Below are positions 44,360-53,130 of a stretch of DNA of 64,000 bases, piece by piece. The translations under genes and the position numbers were made by a program. The stretch's first letter is position 1. Each line of letters begins with the position of its first letter. The notes beneath the pieces were generated by a model. That model saw only the letters and a program-made list of their open reading frames with translations, did not search any database and was not told where the DNA came from. Source of the DNA: Streptomyces liangshanensis (GTDB lineage Bacteria > Actinomycetota > Actinomycetes > Streptomycetales > Streptomycetaceae); the NCBI RefSeq assembly GCF_011694815.1, contig NZ_CP050177.1, positions 496,001 through 560,000 of the forward strand, read 5' to 3'.

Positions 44360-45349
44360 GTGTCGCCCCGTCGCGCCTTCCGCCCCGCCGCCGCCCTGCT
44401 CGGCCTCGTCACCGCCCTGACCCTCACCGCCTGCGGCGACCCCGCCGACGACACCGTCAGCAACGCCGCCCCGGCCGCTAAGGGCGCCAAGAAGGCCGAG
44501 TTCGACCTGAGTCCGAACCAGAAGCGGATCACCACGCCCAAGGTCGACGCGGTCGCCGCCCTCCTGCCCGCCGCCATCCGCGAGCGCGGCACGCTGGAGG
44601 TCGTCAACTCGGCGGGCTCCGCGCCGCCCCTCGACTTCTACGCCACCGACGACAAGACCGTGATCGGCGTGGAGACCGACATCTCCGCGCTGATCGCGAA
44701 CGTGCTGGGGCTCAAGCTGGAGTCCAACACGGTCGACTGGGCGAACATCTTCGTCGGGCTCGACAGCGGCAAGTACGACCTCGGCCTCAGCAACATCACC
44801 GTCACCGAGGAGCGCAAGGAGAAGTACGACTTCGCCACCTACCGGCTCGACAACCTCGCGTTCGAGGCCAAGAAGGGCGCGGGCTGGAAGGTCAACGGCC
44901 CCAAGGACGTGGCGGGCAGGACGATCGGGGTGAGCTCCGGCACCAACCAGGAGAAGCTGCTGGTGACCTGGAGCGAGGAGAACGTGAAGAACGGCCTCAA
45001 GCCCACGGACATCAAGTACTACCAGAACGCCACCGACTACTACCTGGCGCTGGGCTCCGGACGCCTGGACGCCTACCTCGGCCCGAACCCGGTCGCCGCG
45101 TACCACTCCGCCTCCACCGGCCAGACGGAGATCATCGGCACCTACTCCGGTGGCGGTGCCGACGTCCAGGGCAAGATCGCGGCCACCACGAAGAAGGACA
45201 ACGGGCTGATCAAGGCGGTGCACGAAGCCCTCAACACCGTCATCAAGAACGGCACTTACGGGAAGGTCCTGAAGCGCTGGGGCCTGTCCAACGAGGCCGT
45301 GACGTCCTCGGAGCTGAACCCGCCCGGGCTGCCGAAGACCAACCAGTGA
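44360..45349 (+). CDS. ABC transporter solute-binding lipoprotein 2
   Basis: A 329-residue family-3 receptor from GTG 44360 (AGGAG upstream). Lipobox LTLTAC at about residues 20-25; then GTLEVVNSAGSAPPLDFYAT, GVETDISALIANVLGLKLES, YDLGLSNITVTEERKEKYDF and GRTIGVSSGTNQEKLL. It resembles the receptor at 41497, and two different receptors feeding one ATPase suggests a range of related sulfur amino acids. Confidence 0.92.
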   Translation: MSPRRAFRPAAALLGLVTALTLTACGDPADDTVSNAAPAAKGAKKAEFDLSPNQKRITTPKVDAVAALLPAAIRERGTLEVVNSAGSAPPLDFYATDDKTVIGVETDISALIANVLGLKLESNTVDWANIFVGLDSGKYDLGLSNITVTEERKEKYDFATYRLDNLAFEAKKGAGWKVNGPKDVAGRTIGVSSGTNQEKLLVTWSEENVKNGLKPTDIKYYQNATDYYLALGSGRLDAYLGPNPVAAYHSASTGQTEIIGTYSGGGADVQGKIAATTKKDNGLIKAVHEALNTVIKNGTYGKVLKRWGLSNEAVTSSELNPPGLPKTNQ

Positions 45350-45397
45350 CGACGAACGAAAAGGTGTGGACCCGGCCGGTGACCCACCGACCGGCGC

Positions 45398-45425
45398 GGA
45401 CCGGCCGGTAGACGCCGGCCGGTCC
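45398..45425. terminator. Strong hairpin terminator
   Basis: GGACCGGCCGG (45398-45408) and CCGGCCGGTCC (45415-45425) form a perfect 11-bp stem with a 6-nt loop between the end of the transporter operon and the convergent transferase gene. The flanks contain more ACCGGCC repeats that can pair alternatively. Confidence 0.75.
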
Positions 45426-45439
45426 ACGCACCGGCCTGC

Positions 45440-46270
45440 TCAGCCCAACTGCCCCTTGCCCGTGCCCGGCGAACCCGCCGGACACGGGCATCGCGCGTGG
45501 TACTTGGCGGCGACGGCCGCCAGGTCCAGGTGCGCGCCGAAGGCGGGCAGCGCCGCCAGCCGGCGCGCGTAGTCCCACAGGCGCGGGTAGTGCGAGACAC
45601 ACCGCGCCGCCACGGTGTCCAGATGGGGCCGGTGCACGGTGTCCAGCTGCACCAGCGTCACCCACAGCTGGACGTCGGCGGCGGTCGGCGCGGCGCCACC
45701 GAGCACGAACTGCCGTCCTTCGAGGCGTTGTTCGAGGTCGTCCAGCGCGGCGAAGAGGGTGTGCAGGGCGCGGTCCCCGGCCTCGGGCCCGGTGGCGGGC
45801 CGCCCCGCGATCTCCGCGTTGCCACTGATGTCCCGGGCGCACAGCAGGGCGAGGGCCCCGATCTCGTCCTCGGAGCCGCGGGGGCGCAGTTCGGGCCCCG
45901 CGCCGCCGAACCGTACGGACAGGTCGTGCAGGATGTCGGGGACGTACGTGCTGACGATCCGGCCCGTCCAGCCGTCGCTGAGCACGGGGGCCGCGGCCGG
46001 GCCCGGGTAGTGGTGCGAGGTGGCCTCGTACAGCGGGAGCAGCGCCGCGTACCCGCCGCCGGGGGCGTCGGGCACGGCGGGGAGCAGGGTCACGGGGAGG
46101 GTGTCGCCGAGGTCGAGCAGGCTGTGGGTGACGGCGATCTCCAGACAGGTGGGACAGGCCGGTGCCAGGTACAGGCGGTAGCGGCGCGGCACGGCGTAGT
46201 GGCCGCTGCGGGCGTCGCACCCGATCCTGCCGCGGATGGAGGACTCGACTGCCGGTGAGGTGAGGGACAT
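45440..46270 (-). CDS. Glutathione-S-transferase / hydroquinone-reductase-like protein
   Basis: A 276-residue protein with a thioredoxin-like N-terminal domain (YRLYLAPACPTCLEIAVTHS, whose first Cys matches the catalytic Cys of glutathionyl-hydroquinone reductases) and a helical C-terminal GST domain (RQFVLGGAAPTAADVQLWVT then LVQLDTVHRPHLD). Actinomycetes lack glutathione, so mycothiol or another thiol may be used. It also ends with a CPCPAG cluster. AGGGAGA precedes ATG 46270. A Cys-type leader peptide lies 163 bp upstream, tying it to sulfur supply. Confidence 0.78.
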   Translation of the reverse strand: MSLTSPAVESSIRGRIGCDARSGHYAVPRRYRLYLAPACPTCLEIAVTHSLLDLGDTLPVTLLPAVPDAPGGGYAALLPLYEATSHHYPGPAAAPVLSDGWTGRIVSTYVPDILHDLSVRFGGAGPELRPRGSEDEIGALALLCARDISGNAEIAGRPATGPEAGDRALHTLFAALDDLEQRLEGRQFVLGGAAPTAADVQLWVTLVQLDTVHRPHLDTVAARCVSHYPRLWDYARRLAALPAFGAHLDLAAVAAKYHARCPCPAGSPGTGKGQLG

Positions 46271-46433
46271 GCGTCTCCCTGCGTGGATGCGTACGGACGG
46301 ACGGACGCTCACGACACGCACAGGGGCAGCGCGGACCACGGGCCCGGCGGGGCACACGGGCGCGGTGACGGGAGAGCGCGACGCGTGGTGCCGGCCGGAG
46401 GAGGGCGTGCCTGTGCGGTGTCAGCTCGGAGGA

Positions 46434-46544
46434 TTACGCGGCGCTGCAGACACGCAACAGGTCGATGTGGCGACGGGAGGTCAGCAGGGGCAGCGACCGG
46501 GCCGTACCGGCCCCGCGATCGATGTCCAGCCCCGAACGACCCAT
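46434..46544 (-). CDS. Second Cys-type leader peptide (putative attenuator)
   Basis: On the minus strand a 36-residue frame ends LLTSRRHIDLLRVCSAA and stop. The SRRHIDL.RV.SA core is that of actinobacterial leader peptides found before sulfur genes and matches the peptide at 39467. The true start may be a later codon. It is on the same strand as, and 163 bp upstream of, the transferase-like gene starting at 46270. Confidence 0.68.
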   Translation of the reverse strand: MGRSGLDIDRGAGTARSLPLLTSRRHIDLLRVCSAA

Positions 46545-46896
46545 TTGTCCCTACCCGTTCGCTAGATGCCCACGGTCGAGTGTCCGGCCGTACGGAGGCC
46601 TCGTCAAGGGTGCCCGCGCTCCTCGGCCGGGCCGTCTCGCATGGTGAGAGCGGGGGCGGTGACCGGTGTGCGGGGCGCGCCGGGTGTGGCGGGCGGTGTG
46701 CCGCGTGTGAACGGCGCCCGTGTTGTGTTTCCGCACGATGTCGGATTCGTGGCCAGACCGGCCGGGCGCTTCCGCGTGCCGCACGGCTCTCCCTATCGTC
46801 CGTCACCAGGCCGGGGATTCTCTCGTCCCGCCTCTCCTTCTCCTTTTCGCCTTCCCTCACCACCGCCGCCCGACCCGAAACCGTGCGAGGCAAGCA
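46545..46896. promoter_or_regulatory. Divergent regulatory gap before metY
   Basis: This 352-bp region holds the promoters of the leader peptide (minus) and metY (plus). I found no SAM-riboswitch-like conserved segments and no leader peptide on the plus strand. GAGG lies just before the metY ATG. Confidence 0.35.
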
Positions 46897-48258
46897 ATGA
46901 GTCAGCCCGTCGACTCCGTCACCGCGGGGCACACCCCCGAGGACCACTCCCGCCAGGAGCCCGCCGCGGCCTGGTCGTTCGAGACCAAGCAGATCCACTC
47001 GGGCGCCGCGCCCGACCCGGCGACCGGCGCCCGCGCGACGCCGATCTACCAGACGACGTCGTTCGTCTTCAAGGACACCCAGCACGCCGCGGACCTCTTC
47101 GCGCTGGCCGAGCCGGGCAACATCTACACCCGGCTCCACAACCCGACCCAGGACGTCCTGGAGCAGCGGATCGCCGCGCTGGAGGGCGGGGTGGCCGCCG
47201 TCGCCCTCGCGTCGGGCCAGGCCGCCGAGACCCTCGCGATCCTCACGCTGGCGAGCGCCGGGGACCACATCGTCTCCAGCACGTCGCTGTACGGCGGCAC
47301 GTACAACCTGCTGCGCCACACGCTTCCGCGCTTCGGCATCGAGGTGTCCTTCGTCGACGACCCGGACGACCTCGACGCCTGGCGCGCGGCCGTCCGCCCG
47401 AACACCAAGGCCCTGTTCGCCGAGACGCTGGGCAACCCGCGCGGCAACGTCCTGGACATCCGGGGCGTGGCCGACGCGGCGCACGACGCCGGGGTGCCGC
47501 TGATCGTCGACAACACCGTGCCGACGCCGTACCTGCTGCGTCCGCTGGAGCACGGCGCCGACATCGTGGTCCACTCGGCGACGAAGTTCCTCGGCGGGCA
47601 CGGCACCACGATCGGCGGTGTGGTGGTCGACGGCGGTACGTTCGACTTCGGCGCGCACGCCGAGCGGTTCCCGGACTTCAGCGAGCCGGACCCCAGTTAC
47701 CACGGCCTCCGGTACTGGCCGGCGCTCGGCCCCGGCGCCTTCGCGATCAAGCTCCGGGTGCAGTTGCTGCGCGACCTCGGCCCGGCGCTCTCGCCGCACT
47801 CCGCGTTCCTGCTGCTCCAGGGGGTGGAGACGCTCAGCCTGCGCGTCGAGCGCCACACGTCCAACGCGCTGGAGCTGGCGCGGTGGCTGGAGCAGCGCGA
47901 CGAGGTCTCGGCCGTCCACTACCCGGGGCTGGAGTCGAACCGGTGGTACGAGGCCGGGCAGCGCTACCTGCCGAAGGGCGCCGGCGCGGTCCTCGCCTTC
48001 GAGCTGCGGGACGGGGTGGAGGCGGGCAAGCGGTTCGTGGACGGCGTGGAGCTGTTCAGCCACCTCGCCAACATCGGTGACGTGCGCAGTCTGATCATCC
48101 ACCCGGCGTCGACCACGCACAGCCAGCTCGACGAGGCGCAGTTGGTGGCCACCGGCACCGCTCCCGGCCTGGTGCGGCTCTCGGTCGGCCTGGAGAACAT
48201 CGACGACCTCAGGGCCGACCTGGAGGCGGGTTTCCGCGCCGCGAAGGCGGCGTCCTGA
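46897..48258 (+). CDS. metY: O-acetylhomoserine sulfhydrylase
   Basis: A 453-residue PLP enzyme of the Cys/Met-metabolism family: [80 protein letters not shown] and the Schiff-base lysine in [18 protein letters not shown]. The long [12 protein letters not shown] insert marks O-acetylhomoserine aminocarboxypropyltransferase rather than cystathionine synthase. It makes homocysteine from O-acetylhomoserine and sulfide. metX follows after 2 bp. Confidence 0.95.
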   Translation: MSQPVDSVTAGHTPEDHSRQEPAAAWSFETKQIHSGAAPDPATGARATPIYQTTSFVFKDTQHAADLFALAEPGNIYTRLHNPTQDVLEQRIAALEGGVAAVALASGQAAETLAILTLASAGDHIVSSTSLYGGTYNLLRHTLPRFGIEVSFVDDPDDLDAWRAAVRPNTKALFAETLGNPRGNVLDIRGVADAAHDAGVPLIVDNTVPTPYLLRPLEHGADIVVHSATKFLGGHGTTIGGVVVDGGTFDFGAHAERFPDFSEPDPSYHGLRYWPALGPGAFAIKLRVQLLRDLGPALSPHSAFLLLQGVETLSLRVERHTSNALELARWLEQRDEVSAVHYPGLESNRWYEAGQRYLPKGAGAVLAFELRDGVEAGKRFVDGVELFSHLANIGDVRSLIIHPASTTHSQLDEAQLVATGTAPGLVRLSVGLENIDDLRADLEAGFRAAKAAS

Positions 48259-48260
48259 CG

Positions 48261-49412
48261 ATGCGGGCCGAACCGGCCACGCGCCCCCTCCCGCCGGCCG
48301 CCGCCGGCTGGCAGGAGGGGGACCCGGCGGGCCGCCGCGCCTGGGTGTCGCTGGAGCGCCCTCTCGCGCTGGAGGCGGGCGGCTCGCTGCCCGGCGTACG
48401 ACTCGCGTACGAGACGTGGGGGCGCCTCGCCCCCGACGCCTCGAACGCGGTGCTGGTCCTGCACGCGCTGACGGGAGACAGCCATGTCGCGGGACCGGCG
48501 GGGCCGGGGCATCCCACCGGCGGCTGGTGGGATGCCCTGGTCGGCCCGGGGCTGCCGTTCGACACCGACCGGTGGTTCGTGGTCGCGCCGAACGTCCTGG
48601 GCGGCTGCCAGGGTAGTACGGGTCCCTCCTCGGCCCGCCCGGGCCGTCCCGGCGAGCGGTGGGGGCCCGGCTTCCCGTACCTGACCCAGCGTGACCAGGT
48701 CGCCGCCGAGGCGGCGCTGGCCGACGCGCTGGGCATCGGCCGGTGGGCCGCCGTCGTCGGCGGCTCCATGGGCGGGATGCGGGCGCTCGAATGGGCGGTG
48801 AGCCGACCGGAGCGCACCGGCTCCCTGCTGGTCCTCGCGTGCCCCGCGGCCGCCTCCGCCGAGCAGATCGCCTGGGGCGCCGTCCAGATCGAGGCCATCA
48901 GGGCCGACCCGGGCTGGCGGGGCGGGCGTTACCACGACGCACCGGCCGGCGGCGGGCCGTACCGCGGCCTCGGGGTCGCCCGGCGGATCGCCCACGTCAC
49001 GTACCGCAGCGAACCCGAGCTGGCGGCCCGCTTCGGCGGCACCCCGCAGCCGGGCGAGCACCCCTGGCGGGGCGGGCGCTACCAGGTCGAGTCGTACCTC
49101 GACCATCACGCGGCCAAGCTGGCGCACCGGTTCGACGCGGGCAGCTACGTGACGCTGACCGAGGCGATGAACGGCCACGACGTGGGCCGGGGCCGCGGTG
49201 GCACCGCCGCCGCGCTGCGCCGGGCCACGATGCCCGCGCTGGTGGCGGGCGTCGACTCCGACCGGCTGTACCCGCCGTCGCAGCAGGCGGAGCTGGCGGC
49301 CGGGCTGCCGGGCGCGGACGGGCTCCGAGTCGTCGAGTCGCCGTACGGGCACGACGGGTTCCTCATCGAGACGGAGCAGGTGGGGGCGCTGGTACGGGAG
49401 CTGCTGACGTGA
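48261..49412 (+). CDS. metX: Homoserine O-acetyltransferase
   Basis: A 383-residue alpha/beta-hydrolase-fold acyltransferase: [32 protein letters not shown], the [17 protein letters not shown] oxyanion stretch (seen as [20 protein letters not shown]), nucleophile elbow [20 protein letters not shown], and the final Asp and His in [13 protein letters not shown] and [11 protein letters not shown]. It acetylates homoserine with acetyl-CoA, supplying MetY. It starts 2 bp after metY and is surely co-expressed. Confidence 0.95.
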   Translation: MRAEPATRPLPPAAAGWQEGDPAGRRAWVSLERPLALEAGGSLPGVRLAYETWGRLAPDASNAVLVLHALTGDSHVAGPAGPGHPTGGWWDALVGPGLPFDTDRWFVVAPNVLGGCQGSTGPSSARPGRPGERWGPGFPYLTQRDQVAAEAALADALGIGRWAAVVGGSMGGMRALEWAVSRPERTGSLLVLACPAAASAEQIAWGAVQIEAIRADPGWRGGRYHDAPAGGGPYRGLGVARRIAHVTYRSEPELAARFGGTPQPGEHPWRGGRYQVESYLDHHAAKLAHRFDAGSYVTLTEAMNGHDVGRGRGGTAAALRRATMPALVAGVDSDRLYPPSQQAELAAGLPGADGLRVVESPYGHDGFLIETEQVGALVRELLT

Positions 49413-49556
49413 CCGGACCCGCCCCGGCAGGCCCGGGCCCTCACCGCGGCGGCGAGGCGCGGGCCGTACGCCCGGACGGGTGATCGGCCCCGCTGTCCGG
49501 GTGTCGCGCGCGGCGGGAGGGACCGGGGGCCACCCCAGCAGAAGAGACTCGCGCAT

Positions 49557-51878
49557 GTGACGGACACAGAGGGTCAGGACGAACGGGGCAAGGAGAGCAC
49601 CGGCGCACCGCACGGCATGGCCGGTGGCGCGGTGATCATGCCGAAGCTGGACGCCGAGCAGTCGGGGCTCCTGCGGCGGGTCGGCGAGGAGTGGGGGCGG
49701 GTGTCCGCGCCGCCCGAGGCGTGGCGCCGGGTCCTGCCGGTGGATCCCGACGTCGGCAGCTACCCGGAGCCGGGGCAGATCGTGCCGGCCCGGTTCGGAC
49801 GGGTCGTCAGCGTGCCCACGCTCAGCGGCGGACCCACCACGGCCGAGGCCGGCGGGGGCGGCGGCGCGGAGGCGGCGACGGCCGCCGAATGGGAGCGGCC
49901 GGGCGGCCTGGCGCTCCGCCTCCGGCGCACCCTCCTCGGGGCTCCCCTCGCGAACACGGCGATCGTGCGGGAGCGGATGCGCAAGCTGGTGGCGCTGCCG
50001 GTGCTGTCGGCGGACGCCCTGTCGTCGGTGGCGTACGGTCCCGAGGCGCTGCTGCTGGTCCTGGTGCTCGCCGGGACCCCCGGGCTCAACGCGTCGGTGC
50101 CGGTGGCTCTCGCGATCGTGTTCCTGATGCTGGCCGTGGGGTTGTCGTACCGTCAGACGATCCGCGCGTACCCGCTCGGCGGGGGCTCGTACATCGTCGC
50201 GACGGACAACCTGGGCCGGATCCCGGGGCTGGTGGCGGCCGCGGGGCTGATGACGGACTACATCCTGACCGTGGCCGTCTCGGTCTCCTCCGGCATGGCG
50301 GCGGTCACCTCGGCGATCCCGAGCCTGTCCCCGGAGATCGTCCCGATCGGCGTGCTGGTCATCGCCGTGCTGCTGGCGGGCAACCTGCGCGGGGTACGGC
50401 AGGCGGGTGCCCTGTTCGCCGCGCCCACCTACGCGTTCATCGTCGCGATCCTCCTGCTGGTGGCCACCGGCCTGTACAACGCGGCGGGCCGGGACTTCAC
50501 CCCCACACCGCACCCGGTCGTGAACGCGACCGAGGGGCTGGGCGTGCTGCTGGTGATGAAGGCGTTCGCCTCCGGGGCCACGGCGATGACGGGCATCGAG
50601 GCGATCTCCAACGCCGTCCCCGCCTTCAAGCCGGTCGCGTGGCGCAACGCGCGTACCACCCTGTCGTGGATGATCGTGCTGCTCGTCGTGCTGTTCGCCG
50701 GGGTGATCACACTGATCCACTACGAGGGCATCGTGCCCGAGACGCAGGAGACGGCGCTGTCCCAACTGGCCCACCGCAGCTACGGGTCGAACGGGTTCTA
50801 CGTCTTCACCCAGGCGGCGACCGCGCTGGTGCTGCTGCTCGCCGCGAACACCGCGTACAACGACTTCCCCCGCGTCCTGTTCCTCCTGGCACGCGACGAC
50901 CACGCGCCGCGGATCTTCCTGCGGCTCGGCGACCGGCTGGCGTTCTCCAACGGGATCATCGTGCTCTCGGTGGCCGCCGCGCTCGTCTACATCGCCTTCG
51001 AGGGCAAGACGGCGTCGCTGATCCCGCTGTACGCCGTCGGGGTGTTCCTGGCGTTCACCCTGTCGCAGTGGGGCATGGTCGTGCACTGGTGGCGCAAGCG
51101 CGACCGGCACTGGCGCAAGAGCCTGTGCTTCAACGCCACCGGCGCCGTGCTGTCGGCGGCCGTCTTCATCACGGCGGGGATCACCAAGTTCACGGCGGGG
51201 GCGTGGCTCGCCATCCTCGCGGTGGGCGCCTTCCTCCTGGTGACGACGCGGATCCACCGCCACTACGCGAGGGTGCGTCAGGCGCTGCGGCTGCACCCGC
51301 AGATGATCGAGATCCCCGGGCACTCGATCACGCCCCACCAGCGCCCCGACGCCGGTTCCGGCCGGTCCTCCGCGTCCCGCGGGCCCGTGCCGCCCGGTCC
51401 GGCCGCACCCGCGGAGGCGGATCCCACGGCCTCGGCGGGCCGGGAACGGGACGCGGAGACGGAGGACACGCCGGAGGAGATCCGGCACCTGTCGGTCGTG
51501 CCGATCGACGCGCTGCACCAGGCGAGCATGCGCGCCCTCGCCTACGCCGCCTCCCTCCAGCAGCCGGTGCTGGCGCTGCACGTCAGCCCGGGCGAGGAGG
51601 AGGCCGAGGTCTTCCGGGACGCGTGGCGGCTGTGGGGGGACCGGCTGCCGCTGGCGGTCGTCGTCTCGCCGTACCGCGCGATCGTGGCGCCGATGATCGG
51701 GTACATCGAGTCCCTGCACCGGCAGCGGCCCGATCTGACGATCACGGTGATCCTGCCGGAGATCGTCGTACGGCACTGGTACCACCGGATCCTGCACAGC
51801 TACCTCGGCGGGCGGCTGCGGCGCTCGCTGCGGCCGCTGCCGAAGATCGTGGTGACGACGGTCCCGTTCCATGTCTAG
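49557..51878 (+). CDS. APC-family permease with long soluble tail
   Basis: A 773-residue transporter. After a 130-residue cytosolic, Gly/Ala-rich N-terminus come about 12 helices with APC motifs: LSADALSSVAYGPEALLLVL, VGLSYRQTIRAYPLGGGSYI, KAFASGATAMTGIEAISNAV and NDFPRVLFLLARDDHAPRIF. The C-terminal 170 residues form a soluble alpha/beta domain (VVPIDALHQASMRALAYAAS) like universal-stress or KUP/KimA regulatory domains. Amino acid or potassium uptake are both possible. GTG 49557 is the first in-frame start. Confidence 0.85.
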   Translation: MTDTEGQDERGKESTGAPHGMAGGAVIMPKLDAEQSGLLRRVGEEWGRVSAPPEAWRRVLPVDPDVGSYPEPGQIVPARFGRVVSVPTLSGGPTTAEAGGGGGAEAATAAEWERPGGLALRLRRTLLGAPLANTAIVRERMRKLVALPVLSADALSSVAYGPEALLLVLVLAGTPGLNASVPVALAIVFLMLAVGLSYRQTIRAYPLGGGSYIVATDNLGRIPGLVAAAGLMTDYILTVAVSVSSGMAAVTSAIPSLSPEIVPIGVLVIAVLLAGNLRGVRQAGALFAAPTYAFIVAILLLVATGLYNAAGRDFTPTPHPVVNATEGLGVLLVMKAFASGATAMTGIEAISNAVPAFKPVAWRNARTTLSWMIVLLVVLFAGVITLIHYEGIVPETQETALSQLAHRSYGSNGFYVFTQAATALVLLLAANTAYNDFPRVLFLLARDDHAPRIFLRLGDRLAFSNGIIVLSVAAALVYIAFEGKTASLIPLYAVGVFLAFTLSQWGMVVHWWRKRDRHWRKSLCFNATGAVLSAAVFITAGITKFTAGAWLAILAVGAFLLVTTRIHRHYARVRQALRLHPQMIEIPGHSITPHQRPDAGSGRSSASRGPVPPGPAAPAEADPTASAGRERDAETEDTPEEIRHLSVVPIDALHQASMRALAYAASLQQPVLALHVSPGEEEAEVFRDAWRLWGDRLPLAVVVSPYRAIVAPMIGYIESLHRQRPDLTITVILPEIVVRHWYHRILHSYLGGRLRRSLRPLPKIVVTTVPFHV

Positions 51879-51974
51879 GGGCCTGTACGCGGGGCGGGGC
51901 GCGGGGCGCGCCCGTCGCCGGTCTCGCTGGTTCGGGATTGAACTTCCGTATTGAAGTATCAACTATCCGGCCAA

Positions 51975-52004
51975 TTGGCCGATTTGCCCGACTATGCCTA
52001 GAGT
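51975..52004 (+). promoter_or_regulatory. Promoter of the peptide module
   Basis: TTGGCC (51975-51980) and TAGAGT (51999-52004), 18 bp apart, form a sigma-70-type promoter in a notably A/T-rich stretch. The -35 overlaps the palindrome GGCCAATTGGCC (51969-51980), with TTGA-AGTA-TCAA just upstream, possible operator sequences. A small hairpin ATTGCC/GGCAAT (52015-52031) would lie in the short 5' leader. Confidence 0.55.
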
Positions 52005-52054
52005 TGACTGTGTCATTGCCGAACGGGCAATCGCGTCTACACCGAGGAGCTGAC

Positions 52055-52237
52055 ATGCTTTCTCAGACCATCAGGGCCGGAGAAATCACCCTTGACGGGC
52101 ACGCGTTGGGGGTGGCCATGACCGAGCCCGAAGCCCCGCAGAGTGACGCGCCCGTCTACTCGCCGGAGGCCGCGGGCGGCCTTCTTCTCGGGCTGCTCAT
52201 CTCGCCCAAGGAGCCGAAGGAACCCAAGGGCCGGTGA
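52055..52237 (+). CDS. Small peptide, candidate precursor of a processed peptide
   Basis: ATG 52055 follows GAGGAG with ideal spacing and a promoter. The 60-residue product begins MLSQTIRAGEITLDGHALGV, has an acidic middle, and ends with a hydrophobic stretch (AAGGLLLGLLIS) followed by a charged Lys/Glu/Pro tail (PKEPKEPKGR). It has no cysteine and no N-terminal signal peptide. The layout of leader-like front and distinct C-terminus, plus coupling to unknown enzymes, suggests a ribosomally made precursor or signalling peptide. No known family is recognised. Confidence 0.6.
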   Translation: MLSQTIRAGEITLDGHALGVAMTEPEAPQSDAPVYSPEAAGGLLLGLLISPKEPKEPKGR

Positions 52238-52986
52238 TCCCGGACCGGTCGCGGACCGCATACCAGGAATCGGCGGCCGGCCTGGCACGGCGTGCCCTCG
52301 GTGCCCTACGGGGCACCGGGGGCACGGCCATGGTCGCCGAACACGTCGAACAGGCCGAGGACCCCGGAGCGGCACTGGCCGCCGTCCGGATCCTGGGCGC
52401 CGACACCTTCGCCCCGGTGCTGCTGACGGGCGAGGCCCTCCCTCCCCAGGACGCCGAGGCCGTCGCCCTGGCACTCACCGCCTTCCCGCCCGCGCGGGAC
52501 GTGACCCCCGCGCCGCCCGAGGGCCCGGAAGGGCCGTGGGTGATGGCGTGGCGGGACTGGGGCACGGCGACGCTGCTGGCCCTGTTCGACGGCGGCGCCA
52601 CGGGCGCCCCGCCGACGGCCCCGGCGCCACCGCCGCCCCCGGGGGCCGCACGGTCCGCCGCGTCCGGCGGCGCGGAGGACTGGGCCGGCTGGTCGGTACG
52701 GATGGGCCAGCTGTCCACGCTGGCGCTGCCGGCGCTGGACGGACCGGTTCACGACGCCGCCCGCGCCGCTCCCCTCGCGCTGGCGCGGGGCGCGACCCGC
52801 GCGGTGCTGCGCCGTGACTACCCGACCGCCGCGCGGATCACCCGCTGGCTGGCCTGGCTGCGGGCGGACGGGGTGTCCCTGGCGCTCGATCCGGTGCCTC
52901 TGGCCGAGCACATCGAGGTGATGGCGGGCGGGGACCGCGTCGCGCTCGACGCGGCGATCGCCCGACGGCTGATGGCCGGAGGCTGA
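52234..52986 (+). CDS. Unknown protein coupled to the small peptide
   Basis: GTG 52234 overlaps the peptide stop (GTGA), so translation is coupled. The 250-residue, mostly helical protein has an N-terminal domain (residues 1-110, ILGADTFAPVLLTGEALPPQ), a central segment WVMAWRDWGTATLLALFDGG, a Pro/Ala linker at about 125-140, and a C-terminal domain DWAGWSVRMGQLSTLALPAL through RRDYPTAARITRWLAWLRAD. No motif identifies it. It may be a precursor-recognition or maturation partner. Confidence 0.65.
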   Translation: MIPDRSRTAYQESAAGLARRALGALRGTGGTAMVAEHVEQAEDPGAALAAVRILGADTFAPVLLTGEALPPQDAEAVALALTAFPPARDVTPAPPEGPEGPWVMAWRDWGTATLLALFDGGATGAPPTAPAPPPPPGAARSAASGGAEDWAGWSVRMGQLSTLALPALDGPVHDAARAAPLALARGATRAVLRRDYPTAARITRWLAWLRADGVSLALDPVPLAEHIEVMAGGDRVALDAAIARRLMAGG

Positions 52987-53130
52987 CGGCTGACGCCGGG
53001 CCCCGGATCGGTGGCCGGCCCGCCGGCCACGACCCCGGCCACCGGCCACCGCCGCCCGGCCACGACCCCGTCCCCGACCCGGATCCCGACCACCCCCGCC
53101 CGACCTCGACCGGATCGGACCGAGACCCCG

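Noticed and set aside
46545..46896. SAM riboswitch upstream of metY
   Set aside because: No conserved S-box or SAM-II/IV core segments were seen by eye; a covariance search would decide.
47964..51962. Very long minus-strand open frame antisense to metY-metX and the APC permease
   Set aside because: Arg/Gly/His-rich composition and no domain; it mirrors three well-supported plus-strand genes, a normal effect of high GC.
53011..53130. N-terminal extension of the DUF6895-like protein
   Set aside because: Pro/Thr repeats with no ribosome-binding site; the domain begins at 53131. Not fully excluded.
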